Of a stretch of DNA of 38,295 bases, positions 17,863 to 26,210 are shown one piece after another. Position 1 is the first letter of the stretch, and each line of letters starts with the position of its first letter. A program made the translations under genes and the position numbers. The notes beneath the pieces were generated by a model. That model saw only the letters and a list, made by a program, of their open reading frames with translations. It was not told the origin of the DNA and ran no database searches. The stretch covers positions 1 through 38,295 of the forward strand of contig DATJPE010000102.1 of the NCBI GenBank assembly GCA_035506535.1, written 5' to 3'. This DNA comes from Actinomycetes bacterium (GTDB lineage Bacteria; Actinomycetota; Actinomycetes; DATJPE01).

Positions 17863-18501
17863 ATGCGGCTCGACCACGTCTCGTACGCGACGCACGCGAC
17901 CCACCTGGCCGACGAGGTCCAGCGCATCGGGTCGCGTCTGCAGCGCCCGTTCGTGGACGGCGGGATCCACCCGCGTTTCGGGACGCGCAACTTCGTGCTC
18001 CCGCTCGGCGGTCGCAACTACGTCGAGGTGGTGGCCGCGCTCGACCATCCGGCCGCCGAGCAGGCGCCCTTCGGCCAGGCCGTCCACGAGCGCGCCGAGC
18101 AGGGTGGCGGCTGGCTGGGCTGGGTCGTCGCCGTCGACGACCTCGCGCCGTTCGAGACCCGGGTGGGTCGCGCGTCCGTCGAGGGCCACCGGGTACGCCC
18201 TGACGGGCACGACCTGTGCTGGCGCCAGCTCGGCGTCAACGACCTGCGTGCGGAGCCGTACCTGCCCTTCTTCATCCATTGGGAGGGCGACCCAGACGAC
18301 CACCCGGGAGCCGGCGGGGCCGACGTGCCACGGCTGCACTCGCTGTGCCTGGCCGGGGACGTCGAGCGGACCGCCGCCTGGCTTGGTGCCGACCCGGCGC
18401 ATCTGCTCGACGGGATCGGCCTGGAGTGGGCCACCGACACCCAGCCCGGCCTGGTGTCGGTCACCTTCGACACCGCGTGCGGTCTGGTGACCATCGACTG
18501 A
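17863..18501 (+). CDS. Glyoxalase-like (VOC superfamily) protein
   Basis: This 212-aa protein begins [19 protein letters not shown], the typical beta-strand and helix start of a vicinal-oxygen-chelate fold, and continues with [18 protein letters not shown]. It best fits the Glyoxalase_3 group (PF13468), which has no fixed substrate. It could detoxify an aldehyde or bind a small molecule. The ATG at 17863 has AGGGTGA 5-6 nt upstream; a GTG at 17854 is the alternative. It precedes the mycothiol formaldehyde dehydrogenase by 87 bp on the same strand. Confidence 0.82.
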   Translation: MRLDHVSYATHATHLADEVQRIGSRLQRPFVDGGIHPRFGTRNFVLPLGGRNYVEVVAALDHPAAEQAPFGQAVHERAEQGGGWLGWVVAVDDLAPFETRVGRASVEGHRVRPDGHDLCWRQLGVNDLRAEPYLPFFIHWEGDPDDHPGAGGADVPRLHSLCLAGDVERTAAWLGADPAHLLDGIGLEWATDTQPGLVSVTFDTACGLVTID

Positions 18502-18588
18502 GCCGGGCCGAACCACAGGCACGATCGATCCGACATCCGACGAAGCCCTGGCCGACGAGGTCCGCGGGCCACCTGGGAGGACACCGCA

Positions 18589-19674
18589 ATGTCGCACGAG
18601 GTCAGGGGCGTCGTCGCCCGCGCCGTCAAGCAGCCGGCCAGCCTGGAGACGATCCTCGTCCCTGACCCCGGCCCCGGCGAGGCCCTCGTGCGGGTCCAGG
18701 CCTGCGGCGTGTGCCACACCGACCTGCACTACCGCGAGGGCGGCATCAACGACGAGTTCCCCTTCCTGCTCGGCCACGAGGCCGCCGGCGTCGTCGAGGC
18801 GACCGGCCCGGACGTCACCGACGTGGTCCCAGGTGACTTCGTCGTCCTCAACTGGCGGGCCGTGTGCGGCACCTGCCGGTCCTGCCGGCGCGGGCGCCCG
18901 TGGTACTGCTTCTCGACGCACAACGCCCAGCAGAGGATGACGCTCGCGGACGGGACCCCCCTGTCCCCCGCCCTCGGCATCGGCGCGTTCGCGGAGAAGA
19001 CGCTGGTGGCCGCGGGCCAGTGCACGAAAGTCGATCCCGCCGCTCGCCCCGAGGTCGCCGGGCTGCTCGGATGCGGGGTCATGGCCGGCCTCGGCGCGGC
19101 GATGAACACCGGCGGTGTCGGGCGCGGGGACACCGTGGCGGTGTTCGGCTGCGGCGGCGTGGGCGACGCGGCGATCGCGGGCGCCCGCCTCGCCGGCGCG
19201 CGCACCATCGTCGCGGTCGACGTCGACGACCGGAAGCTGGGGTGGGCCAAGGAGTTCGGTGCCACGCACACGGTCAACGCCCGCGCCGAGGACCCGGTCG
19301 CCGCCGTCAAGGCGGCCACCGACGGCTTCGGTGCCGACGTGACCATCGACGCCGTCGGCCACCCGGAGGTCTTCCAGCAGGCCTACGACGCCCGCGACCT
19401 GGCCGGGACAACGGTACTGGTGGGCGTCCCGAACCCGACGATGACGTGGACCACCCCTCTGATCGACATCTTCGGGCGCGGGGGCGCGATCAAGTCCTCC
19501 TGGTACGGCGACTGCCTGCCCAGCCGCGACTTCCCGATGCTCGTCGACCTGCACCTGCAGGGCCGGCTGCCGCTGGAGCGCTTCGTGAGCGAGACGATCG
19601 CCCTGGACGGCGTGGAGGAGGCCTTCCACAAGATGGAGCGCGGCGAGGTGCTGCGCTCGGTGGTTCTGTTCTGA
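18589..19674 (+). CDS. mscR: S-(hydroxymethyl)mycothiol dehydrogenase (mycothiol-dependent formaldehyde dehydrogenase)
   Basis: This 361-aa zinc-dependent medium-chain dehydrogenase oxidises the mycothiol adduct of formaldehyde and, in homologs, reduces S-nitrosomycothiol. The catalytic-zinc region is [10 protein letters not shown] followed by GHEAAGVVE. The structural-zinc cluster is [15 protein letters not shown], with all four cysteines. The nucleotide-binding turn is [12 protein letters not shown]. The lengths and the [13 protein letters not shown] segment match the mycothiol-dependent branch of the family (TIGR03451). The ATG at 18589 follows GGGAGGA by 6-7 nt. The next gene, 39 bp downstream, is a PIG-L deacetylase; in many actinobacteria the neighbour is instead a metallo-beta-lactamase-fold hydrolase. 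Confidence 0.93.
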   Translation: MSHEVRGVVARAVKQPASLETILVPDPGPGEALVRVQACGVCHTDLHYREGGINDEFPFLLGHEAAGVVEATGPDVTDVVPGDFVVLNWRAVCGTCRSCRRGRPWYCFSTHNAQQRMTLADGTPLSPALGIGAFAEKTLVAAGQCTKVDPAARPEVAGLLGCGVMAGLGAAMNTGGVGRGDTVAVFGCGGVGDAAIAGARLAGARTIVAVDVDDRKLGWAKEFGATHTVNARAEDPVAAVKAATDGFGADVTIDAVGHPEVFQQAYDARDLAGTTVLVGVPNPTMTWTTPLIDIFGRGGAIKSSWYGDCLPSRDFPMLVDLHLQGRLPLERFVSETIALDGVEEAFHKMERGEVLRSVVLF

Positions 19675-19713
19675 CCTGACGACCGGCCGGGACCGCGCGG
19701 AAGGGACTCGAGA

Positions 19714-20490
19714 ATGGCCGAGCCTCGCCGCCTGCTGGTCGTCGTCGCGCACCCCGACGACGAGACCTTCGGCACCGGCTCGATCATCGCGCACCACGCC
19801 CGCCAGGGGATCGAGGTCACGGTCTGCTGCGCGACCCGCGGGGAGGCCGGTGAGGCGCCGGACTGGCTCCCGGGGGAGGCGGACCTGGGCGAGGTGCGGG
19901 AGGGTGAGCTGCGCCGGGCGGCGGCGACGCTCGGCGCTGCCGACGTGGTCGTGCTGGGCTTCGGCGACTCCGGCATGACCGGGCCAGCCGCCGACACCAC
20001 GCTGGCGGGAGCCCCCTTCGACTCGGTGGTCGCGGCAGTGCGGGACGTGGTGGACCGGGTCGACCCCGGCGTGGTGGTCACGTTGGATCCGGTGGACACC
20101 GACGGGCATCGCGACCACGCCCGGATCGGCCAGGCGAGCATCGAGGCGTGCGCCGGCCGGGCGGGGATCGCGGTCTACGCATGGACGGTCGCCCGCCCGG
20201 TGCTCGCCCGATGGTTCGAGGAGCTCGAACTGCTCCGCCCGGAGACCGAGCACCTCGACCTCGACCGGGAGGGCTTCGGCCGACCCGAGCAGGACATCAC
20301 GACCGTCGTGGACACCTCCGACGTGCTCGACGTACGCCTGCGGGCCAGTGCGCAGCACCGCAGCCAGACCCCACCGTTCGACGGGATGTCCGAGGACCTC
20401 CGGACGCTGTTCCTGACCCGCGACACCCTCGTGCGGATCTGGCCGCCGTGGAGCGGAGGTCAGGTCGAGGATCGGCTCAGCTGGCCGTGA
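19714..20490 (+). CDS. PIG-L family zinc deacetylase
   Basis: This 258-aa LmbE/PIG-L-type N-acetylglucosaminyl deacetylase has the metal motif [13 protein letters not shown] at residues ~11-23 and the third ligand in DTDGHRDH near residues 128-135. The family includes the mycothiol biosynthesis enzyme MshB and the mycothiol conjugate amidase Mca, but this protein is shorter and lacks their typical AHPDDES start. It is therefore a generic member. Because it directly follows mscR (39 bp, with its own ribosome binding site GGAAGGGA), a role in mycothiol conjugate turnover is a reasonable inference, not a demonstrated one. It is convergent with the APC permease, 12 bp away. Confidence 0.88.
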   Translation: MAEPRRLLVVVAHPDDETFGTGSIIAHHARQGIEVTVCCATRGEAGEAPDWLPGEADLGEVREGELRRAAATLGAADVVVLGFGDSGMTGPAADTTLAGAPFDSVVAAVRDVVDRVDPGVVVTLDPVDTDGHRDHARIGQASIEACAGRAGIAVYAWTVARPVLARWFEELELLRPETEHLDLDREGFGRPEQDITTVVDTSDVLDVRLRASAQHRSQTPPFDGMSEDLRTLFLTRDTLVRIWPPWSGGQVEDRLSWP

Positions 20491-20502
20491 CGCCTGCCCG
20501 CT

Positions 20503-22098
20503 TCACTCCGAACGCTCGGCTCCCGTCGGTTCGACGGTGTCGTGCAGGTGCTGGCGTACCCCGCGGTCGGGACGGGCGATGAAGAAGTACAGCGCCCCGA
20601 CGACCGCGATGACGAACATGACGCTCAACGTGATCCAGTCGAGGTTGAAGTAGCCGCGTGGACTGGACAGCCCGGACGGGATCACGACGTTGAGCAGCAT
20701 GAGGGCGAGATAGACCGCCGCGATGACGCACACCGTCCAGCCCCACCGGCCGAGCCGGAAGGAGCCCTCCGGTATCCATCCCCTCGCCCTGGCGACGATC
20801 GCCGCTATCACCGTCATCAGGAACGACAGATAGATGCCGCTGACGCCGAAGGACACCAGCGCCACCAACGCGTTGACGTTCGCCGGATAGGTGATGAAGC
20901 CGAACTTGACGTTGTGGTTCGGCGAGGCGAACACGAGCAGGATGAACAGGACGGTCACGAACGCGCCGGCGACGAGCGCGTTGACCGGGGTCCGGAAGCG
21001 CTGGTTCACCTTGGCGATCCAGCCGGCCGCCGGCAGGGCGCCGTCACGGGCGTAGGAGAACGCCAGCCGGCTCCCCGCTCCCTGGACCGAGGTCCCACAG
21101 GAGAAGAACGCGAAGATGATGACCAGCAGCAGGACGTCCTGCAGCCAGCTGGGCAGCTGTCCGAGGATGAAGGGGATACCCCCGGCGGCGACGGTCTTCT
21201 TCACCGGGTCGGCTCCCCCGGGCATGGCGAGCAGGAGCGCCGCGGTGAGGATGAACGACGCGACGCCACCCCAGATCAGGGCCCACCGCATCGCCTTCGG
21301 GACCTGGCGACCCGCGTCCTTGGTCTCCTCGGAGATGTCCCCGGCGGACTCGAAGCCGTAGAAGATGTAGACGGGCGCCAGGATGGCGATGAGGGCCGCG
21401 GCCAGCCAGCTGCCGTTGAAGTTCAGGCTCAGCGGGTTGCTCGCCACGTGCTGCACGTTCTGGGTCGAGAACAGGAACCCCGCTCCGTGGTGGAAGCCGT
21501 TGATGGCCAGGATCAGCGCGATGCCGAGCGTCCCCACGATCTCGACGTACACCCCGAACTGCGCGACCCGGCCCATGACGCGCGCTCCGGTGATGTTGAG
21601 CACCGTCTGGATGAGCAGTAGACCGATCGTGATCAGCAGGATGGTGACGTGGTTTGTCGGGTCCCAGCTCCACCCGAACCAGTTGTGCGCCAGCGAGGTC
21701 ACGTAGCCGACCACGCCGGTGTCCACCGACGCCACCGTGATGAGCAGGGCGATGCCGTAGAACCAGCCGACGAACCAGCCGTAGCCGGGACCGACCGAGA
21801 ACTTGCTGTACTGGTAGAGCGCGCCCGCCACCGGGTAGTGGCTGGCGAGCTCGCCGAAGACCAGGGCCACGAAGAGCATCCCGATGACCGGGATCCAGGT
21901 GAGCCACACGTAGGCCGGACCGCCGGTCCCCACGCCCAGCACGAACAGGGAGTAGATGCCGACCATCGGCGACAGGTAGGTGAAGGCCACCGAGAAGTTG
22001 GCGAACAGCCCGAGGACCCGCTTGAGCTGGGGCTGGTAGCCCAGGCTGGCCAGGCGCTCGTCGTCGGACATCGTCGACGGCATCGTGGACTCGGCCAT
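20503..22098 (-). CDS. APC superfamily amino acid permease
   Basis: This 531-aa membrane protein has about 12 hydrophobic segments. It begins with a short hydrophilic N-terminus (ERLASLGYQPQLKRVLG), then FANFSVAFTYLSPMVGIYSLF, a typical APC first helix with the unwound Ser/Pro region. FYGFESAGDISEETKDAGRQVPKAM is the APC motif following helix 6. It fits the amino acid/choline/GABA permease type (AA_permease_2); the substrate is unknown. The ATG at 22096-22098 follows GGGAGGA by 4 nt. The open frame to 23295 is an antisense shadow of neighbouring genes. It lies 119 bp after the aldo/keto reductase on the same strand, with a small hairpin between. Confidence 0.92.
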   Translation of the reverse strand: MAESTMPSTMSDDERLASLGYQPQLKRVLGLFANFSVAFTYLSPMVGIYSLFVLGVGTGGPAYVWLTWIPVIGMLFVALVFGELASHYPVAGALYQYSKFSVGPGYGWFVGWFYGIALLITVASVDTGVVGYVTSLAHNWFGWSWDPTNHVTILLITIGLLLIQTVLNITGARVMGRVAQFGVYVEIVGTLGIALILAINGFHHGAGFLFSTQNVQHVASNPLSLNFNGSWLAAALIAILAPVYIFYGFESAGDISEETKDAGRQVPKAMRWALIWGGVASFILTAALLLAMPGGADPVKKTVAAGGIPFILGQLPSWLQDVLLLVIIFAFFSCGTSVQGAGSRLAFSYARDGALPAAGWIAKVNQRFRTPVNALVAGAFVTVLFILLVFASPNHNVKFGFITYPANVNALVALVSFGVSGIYLSFLMTVIAAIVARARGWIPEGSFRLGRWGWTVCVIAAVYLALMLLNVVIPSGLSSPRGYFNLDWITLSVMFVIAVVGALYFFIARPDRGVRQHLHDTVEPTGAERSE

Positions 22099-22182
22099 GG
22101 CGTCCTCCCGAGCGCGCTCCGTTGCGCCGATGACGTCTTGTACCACCGTGAGCGCCCTTGGTGAAAGAGCGACACGCCTGCC

Positions 22183-22197
22183 CCGGCCGAGGGCCGG
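22183..22197 (-). terminator. Small G+C hairpin after the YghZ-like reductase gene
   Basis: CCGGCC-GAG-GGCCGG is a perfect 6-bp stem with a 3-nt loop, about 20 nt past the stop at 22218. It could end or attenuate the gltA-reductase transcript before the permease gene. It is short and has no T-run. Confidence 0.3.
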
Positions 22198-22217
22198 CGA
22201 GGGCGCCCAGGGCGAGC

Positions 22218-23252
22218 TCAGGAGGACGAGCTGCGGCGCCAGAGGTCGATGCCACCGTCGACGGCGTACCGGTCGATCTCCTCCAGCTCCTCGGCACTGA
22301 ACGCGGGTCCGTCCAGGGCCCCGAGGCTGTCGTCGAGCTGGGCGACGCTGCTGGCGCCCACCAGGGTGGAGGTCACACGCGGGTCGCGCAGGGTCCAGGC
22401 GAGCGCCATCTGCGCCAGGGACTGGCCCCGGCGCCGGGCCATCTCGTCGAGGGCGCGCACGTGGGTCATGTTCTGATCGGTCAGCAGGTCGGTCGACAAG
22501 GACGTGCCCCGCGCCGCCCGGGAGTCCGGCGGCACCCCGTTGAGGTAGCGGTCGGTGAGCATGCCCTGCGCGAGCGGCGAGAAGGTGATGCAGCCGGCAC
22601 CGACCTGCTCGAGGGCGTCGAGGAGCCCGCCCTCGATCCACCGATTGAGCAAGGAGTACGACGGCTGGTGGATGAGCAACGGGGTCCCCATGGCGCCCAG
22701 GATCCGCGCGGCCTCGAGCGTGCGCTCGGCCGAGTACGACGAGATGCCCACATAGAGCGCCTTGCCCTGCTGCACCGCCGAGTGCAGGGCTCCCATCGTC
22801 TCCTCGAGCGGGGTGTCCGGATCGACGCGGTGGCTGTAGAAGATGTCGACGTAGTCCACGCCCATCCTCCGCAGCGACTGGTCGAGCGAGGCGAGCAGGT
22901 ACTTGCGCGACCCCCACTCCCCGTAGGGGCCGGGCCACATGTCGTAGCCCGCCTTCGTCGACAGCACGAGCTCGTCGCGGTACGGCGTGAAGTCGGCTCG
23001 GAAGTGCTCGCCGAAGTTGCGCTCCGCCGCGCCGTACGGCGGCCCGTAGTTGTTCGCCAGGTCGAAGTGCGTGACCCCTCGGTCGAACGCGCGGCGCAGG
23101 ATCGCGCGCTGGTCCTCCAGCGGCTTGTCGTCGCCGAAGTTGTGCCACAGCCCCAGCGAGATCGCCGGCAGCTGCAACCCCCACCGCCCGCACCGGCGGT
23201 AGGTCATCGTGTCGTAGCGGGTCTCCGAGGGGACGTAGGGCGGTGGGATCAC
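22218..23252 (-). CDS. Aldo/keto reductase, L-glyceraldehyde 3-phosphate reductase (YghZ) type
   Basis: This 344-aa NADPH-dependent aldo/keto reductase closely resembles E. coli YghZ/Gpr throughout. Examples are YRRCGRWGLQLPAISLGLWHNF, THFDLANNYGPPYGAAE with the catalytic Asp and Tyr, STKAGYDMWPGPYGEWGSRK, DYVDIFYSHRVD and YVGISSYS. YghZ reduces L-glyceraldehyde 3-phosphate and methylglyoxal, so a role in clearing reactive aldehydes is likely. The GTG at 23250-23252 begins 2 nt after the citrate synthase stop, so the two are probably translated together; a later ATG at 23207 is possible. Ends in a run of serines. Confidence 0.9.
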   Translation of the reverse strand: MIPPPYVPSETRYDTMTYRRCGRWGLQLPAISLGLWHNFGDDKPLEDQRAILRRAFDRGVTHFDLANNYGPPYGAAERNFGEHFRADFTPYRDELVLSTKAGYDMWPGPYGEWGSRKYLLASLDQSLRRMGVDYVDIFYSHRVDPDTPLEETMGALHSAVQQGKALYVGISSYSAERTLEAARILGAMGTPLLIHQPSYSLLNRWIEGGLLDALEQVGAGCITFSPLAQGMLTDRYLNGVPPDSRAARGTSLSTDLLTDQNMTHVRALDEMARRRGQSLAQMALAWTLRDPRVTSTLVGASSVAQLDDSLGALDGPAFSAEELEEIDRYAVDGGIDLWRRSSSS

Positions 23253-23254
23253 GC

Positions 23255-24538
23255 TCAGCGGGCCTCGACCGGGACGTAGTCGCGTGCAGGCTCACCGACG
23301 TAGACCTGGCGCGGGCGGCCGATCTTGGTGCTCGGGTCCTCGATCATCTCCCGCCACTGGGCGATCCAGCCCGGGAGGCGGCCCAGCGCGAACAGGACGG
23401 TGAACATCTTGAGCGGGAAGCCCATCGCCTTGTAGATGAGGCCGGTGTAGAAGTCCACGTTCGGATAGAGCTTGCGGGAGATGAAGTACTCGTCGTGGAG
23501 TGCGACCTCCTCGAGCCGCAGCGCGATGTGGAGGAGCGGGTCGTCGATGCCGCGGGCGGCGAGCACCTCGTGGGCAGCCTGCTTGATGATCGTCGCGCGC
23601 GGGTCGTAGTTGCGATAGACGGGGTGCCCGAACCCCATGAGGAGCACTCCTGGCTCCTTGTCCTTCACGCGCTTCACGAAGGCCGACACGTCACCGCCCT
23701 GCGCCTGGATGGAGTACAGCATCTCCATCACCGCCTGGTTCGCCCCGCCGTGCAGCGGCCCGAAGAGGGCGTTCACTCCCGCCGACACCGACGCGAACAG
23801 GTTCGCGTGGCTGGACCCGACCAGGCGCACGGTCGACGTGGAGCAGTTCTGCTCGTGGTCGGCGTGGAGCACGAAGAGCATGTCGAGCGTCCTGGCCACG
23901 AGGGGGTCGACGACGAACTCCTCCGCGGGAACGCCGAAGGTCAGGCGGAGGAAGTTCTCGACGTAGCCGAGGGAGTTGTCGGGGTACAGGAACGGCTGCC
24001 CGATGGCCTTCTTGTAGGCGTACGCGGCGATCGTGGGCACCTTGGCGAGCAGACGGACCGTCGAGATCTCGACCTGCTCGCGGTCGAAGGGGTCGAGGCT
24101 GTCCTGGTAGAACGCCGACAGCGCGCTCACCGCGGAGGACAGCACCGCCATCGGGTGGGCGTCGCGGGGGAATCCGTCGAAGAACCACTTGAGGTCCTCG
24201 TGCAGCAGAGTGTGCCGGCCGACCTGGGTCTCGAAGTCCGAGAGCTGGGAGGCCGAGGGCAGCGAGCCGTAGATGAGCAGGTACGCCACCTCGATGAACG
24301 ACGCCTTGCCCGCGAGCTGCTCGATCGGGTAGCCGCGATAGCGCAGGATCCCCGCGTCGCCGTCGATGTAGGTGATCGCCGACGCGCACGAGGCGGTGTT
24401 CTTGAACCCGGAGTCCAGCGTGACGTGACCGGTGGTCGTGAGCAGCTTGCCGATGTCCAGCCCGGGCGGGCCCTCGGTGGCCGCGACGACGTCGAGGGGC
24501 AGGTGACCCTCCGGGTAGCTGAGGCTGAAGTCGGACAT
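23255..24538 (-). CDS. gltA: Citrate synthase
   Basis: This 427-aa enzyme condenses oxaloacetate and acetyl-CoA at the entry of the citric acid cycle. Catalytic parts are visible: HADHEQNCSTSTVRLVGSS, GPLHGGANQAVMEM, GFGHPVYRNYDPRA and YPNVDFYTGLIY with the catalytic Asp. The N-terminal ~45 residues before TASCASAITYIDGDAGILRYRGYPI are of the length of hexameric bacterial (type II) enzymes. The ATG at 24536-24538 follows AGGAGGG by 6 nt. It is divergent from the Nudix gene. The intergenic region holds a perfect palindrome at 24621-24634. Confidence 0.96.
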   Translation of the reverse strand: MSDFSLSYPEGHLPLDVVAATEGPPGLDIGKLLTTTGHVTLDSGFKNTASCASAITYIDGDAGILRYRGYPIEQLAGKASFIEVAYLLIYGSLPSASQLSDFETQVGRHTLLHEDLKWFFDGFPRDAHPMAVLSSAVSALSAFYQDSLDPFDREQVEISTVRLLAKVPTIAAYAYKKAIGQPFLYPDNSLGYVENFLRLTFGVPAEEFVVDPLVARTLDMLFVLHADHEQNCSTSTVRLVGSSHANLFASVSAGVNALFGPLHGGANQAVMEMLYSIQAQGGDVSAFVKRVKDKEPGVLLMGFGHPVYRNYDPRATIIKQAAHEVLAARGIDDPLLHIALRLEEVALHDEYFISRKLYPNVDFYTGLIYKAMGFPLKMFTVLFALGRLPGWIAQWREMIEDPSTKIGRPRQVYVGEPARDYVPVEAR

Positions 24539-24620
24539 GAAGGCCCTCCTGCGTCTGGTCACGGGGATCCGCCCGTCGTGGCCCATCCTGTCAGGCCCGC
24601 TCGGCCCGGGGGCGCTCGGG

Positions 24621-24634
24621 CTACTGCCCAGTAG
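24621..24634. promoter_or_regulatory. 14-bp palindrome between gltA and the Nudix gene
   Basis: CTACTG-CC-CAGTAG is an inverted repeat with perfect 6-bp arms. It lies 83 bp before the gltA start and 66 bp before the Nudix start in the 161-bp divergent gap. It is a likely binding site for a dimeric regulator of gltA or of both genes. The regulator is not known. Confidence 0.4.
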
Positions 24635-24699
24635 TCTCGGGGCGGTCGCTCTTCCGGCCCCTCCTGGCGAGCGCGGGAGGCGGCTGGTAGGCAGGGGGC

Positions 24700-25536
24700 G
24701 TGGAGGGCGACGGCAACGGCTGGGTGTCCTGCGCGCTGGGTCACCGGCACTGGGGGTTGCACGGCGCCGCCGGCCTGCTGCTGTACGCCGTCGACGACCG
24801 TGGCACCCCTCAGGTGCTCATGCAGCACCGCGCGGCCTGGACCAACGAGGGCGACACGTGGGGCGTGCCCGGCGGAGCCAGGGACAGCCACGAGGACGCG
24901 CCGGCCGCGGCTCTGCGCGAGGCCGCGGAGGAGGCGGGCATCCCCTCCTCGGGAGTCCGGGTGCGCGAGGTCAGCCGTGACGAGCACGGCGGGTGGGCGT
25001 ACGAGACGGTGCTCGCCGACACGCCCGTGCCCCTGCCGACGGTGGCCAACCAGGAGAGCGAGGCGCTCGCCTGGGTGCCGATGGCCGAGGTGGAGGGGCT
25101 TCGGCTGCACCCGGGTTTCGCCGGGACGTGGTCACGCCATCGGGCGGAGCCGCTGGCCCTGGTCGTCGACGCGGCCAACGTGGTCGGGTCCCGCCCGGAC
25201 GGGTGGTGGCGCGACCGGGAGGGGGCGGCCCGGCGGCTGCGGGAGTCGCTGGAGCCGTGGCGGGCGCGGCTGGTCCGCGACCCCGACGGCGCCCTGCGAG
25301 TCGTGGCCTCGGTGCTGCTCGTGGTGGAGGGGCGGGCTCGTCCCGTCTCCGAGGACCCGGGCTGGGTGGACGTCGTCGCGGCGCCGGGCACCGGGGACGA
25401 CGCCATCGTCGACGCGACCGAGGGGCAGCCCAGCGGGCGGGTGCTGCTCGTGACCGCCGACCGCGGCCTGCGCGCGCGCGTCGGCACGGCCGTCACGGGG
25501 CCGACGTGGCTGCTCGACCGACTGCCCACCCCGTGA
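24700..25536 (+). CDS. Nudix hydrolase fused to a PIN/NYN-like domain
   Basis: This 278-aa protein has two parts. Residues ~20-145 are a Nudix domain with a complete Nudix box, running from the second glycine of VPGGARDSHED to REAAEEAGI, and a substrate loop. Such domains hydrolyse nucleotide derivatives using Mg. Residues ~152-278 are a separate alpha/beta unit: ALVVDAANVVGSRPDGWW, then TGDDAIVDA and VLLVTADRGLRARV. The acidic residues in VVDAAN, GDD and TAD are placed as in PIN/NYN-type nucleases and related small NTP-pyrophosphohydrolase-like proteins. The GTG at 24700 has only a purine-rich AGGGGG just upstream. The stop overlaps the start of the next gene (GTGA). The substrate is unknown. 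Confidence 0.88.
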   Translation: MEGDGNGWVSCALGHRHWGLHGAAGLLLYAVDDRGTPQVLMQHRAAWTNEGDTWGVPGGARDSHEDAPAAALREAAEEAGIPSSGVRVREVSRDEHGGWAYETVLADTPVPLPTVANQESEALAWVPMAEVEGLRLHPGFAGTWSRHRAEPLALVVDAANVVGSRPDGWWRDREGAARRLRESLEPWRARLVRDPDGALRVVASVLLVVEGRARPVSEDPGWVDVVAAPGTGDDAIVDATEGQPSGRVLLVTADRGLRARVGTAVTGPTWLLDRLPTP

Positions 25537-26210
25537 CCCCTCGGCCGACGGCGCCGCCCGTGAAGGTGCTGCGCGCGCTCGCTCTCGCCGGACCGGTGCT
25601 CTTCACCCTGGACTGGATCCTGCTCGGCTGGTCCCATCCCGGCTACCACTTCCGCCGCGAGACGATCAGCGCCCTGTCGGCGCACAACGCGACCGGATGG
25701 CCCACCATGGCGGCCGGTCAGGTGGTCCTCGCCGCGAGCTTCGTCGCGGTGGCCGTGGCCGGTCTGCGTGCTCTTGGCCGACGCGGGGCCCCCACCGCAG
25801 CGCTGCTGGTCCTGGCGGCACTGGGGACGATCCAGGCCACCGTGTTCCGCACCATCTGCACGACCACGAACGCCGCCTGGTGCACGCCGCTGCCGGGCAC
25901 GGCGTACCCGCACCAGCAGTGGGCCCACGGCATCGGCACCGGTATCGCCTTCGCCAGCCTGCTTCTGGCGTGCCTCGCGTGCGCTGTGGCCACCTGGGGG
26001 GTCGACGGGCTGCGTGACCTCGCCGTGGTCTGCCTCGTCGCGCTGGGCATCGCCCTGCCGTCGGTGGTCTGGTTCCTGCGCAACGTCGACACGACCTGGC
26101 ACGGTCTGTCGGAGAAGCTGTTCCTGACCTCGCTGGCGTCGTTCGTGGCCTTCGCAGGGTGGCGGCTGACCTCGATCCCCGCCGGCCGTGAGCCTCAGGA
26201 GGAGACGTAG
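25533..26210 (+). CDS. DUF998 membrane protein
   Basis: This is a 225-aa protein with about six hydrophobic segments. It begins VKVLRALALAGPVLFTLDWIL, then HFRRETISALSAHNATGWP, which matches the DUF998 family near the first loop. The function of the family is not known. Translation starts at the GTG 25533-25535 inside the stop of the Nudix gene (GTGA overlap), so the two are coupled. The open frame upstream to 24993 runs inside the Nudix gene and is not real. Its last 16 bp overlap the 3' end of the convergent serine hydrolase gene. Confidence 0.85.
   Translation: MTPRPTAPPVKVLRALALAGPVLFTLDWILLGWSHPGYHFRRETISALSAHNATGWPTMAAGQVVLAASFVAVAVAGLRALGRRGAPTAALLVLAALGTIQATVFRTICTTTNAAWCTPLPGTAYPHQQWAHGIGTGIAFASLLLACLACAVATWGVDGLRDLAVVCLVALGIALPSVVWFLRNVDTTWHGLSEKLFLTSLASFVAFAGWRLTSIPAGREPQEET

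Noticed and set aside
15049-20358. A 1769-codon open frame on the minus strand
   Set aside because: Only the part up to 17787 is real PEP carboxylase. The rest lies antisense to the glyoxalase-like, mscR and PIG-L genes, is rich in His/Gly/Asp/Arg as expected for a shadow frame, and has no domain.
20503-23295. A 930-codon frame giving the permease a 399-residue N-terminal extension
   Set aside because: The extension is an out-of-frame reading of the aldo/keto reductase gene; a good ribosome binding site precedes the ATG at 22098.
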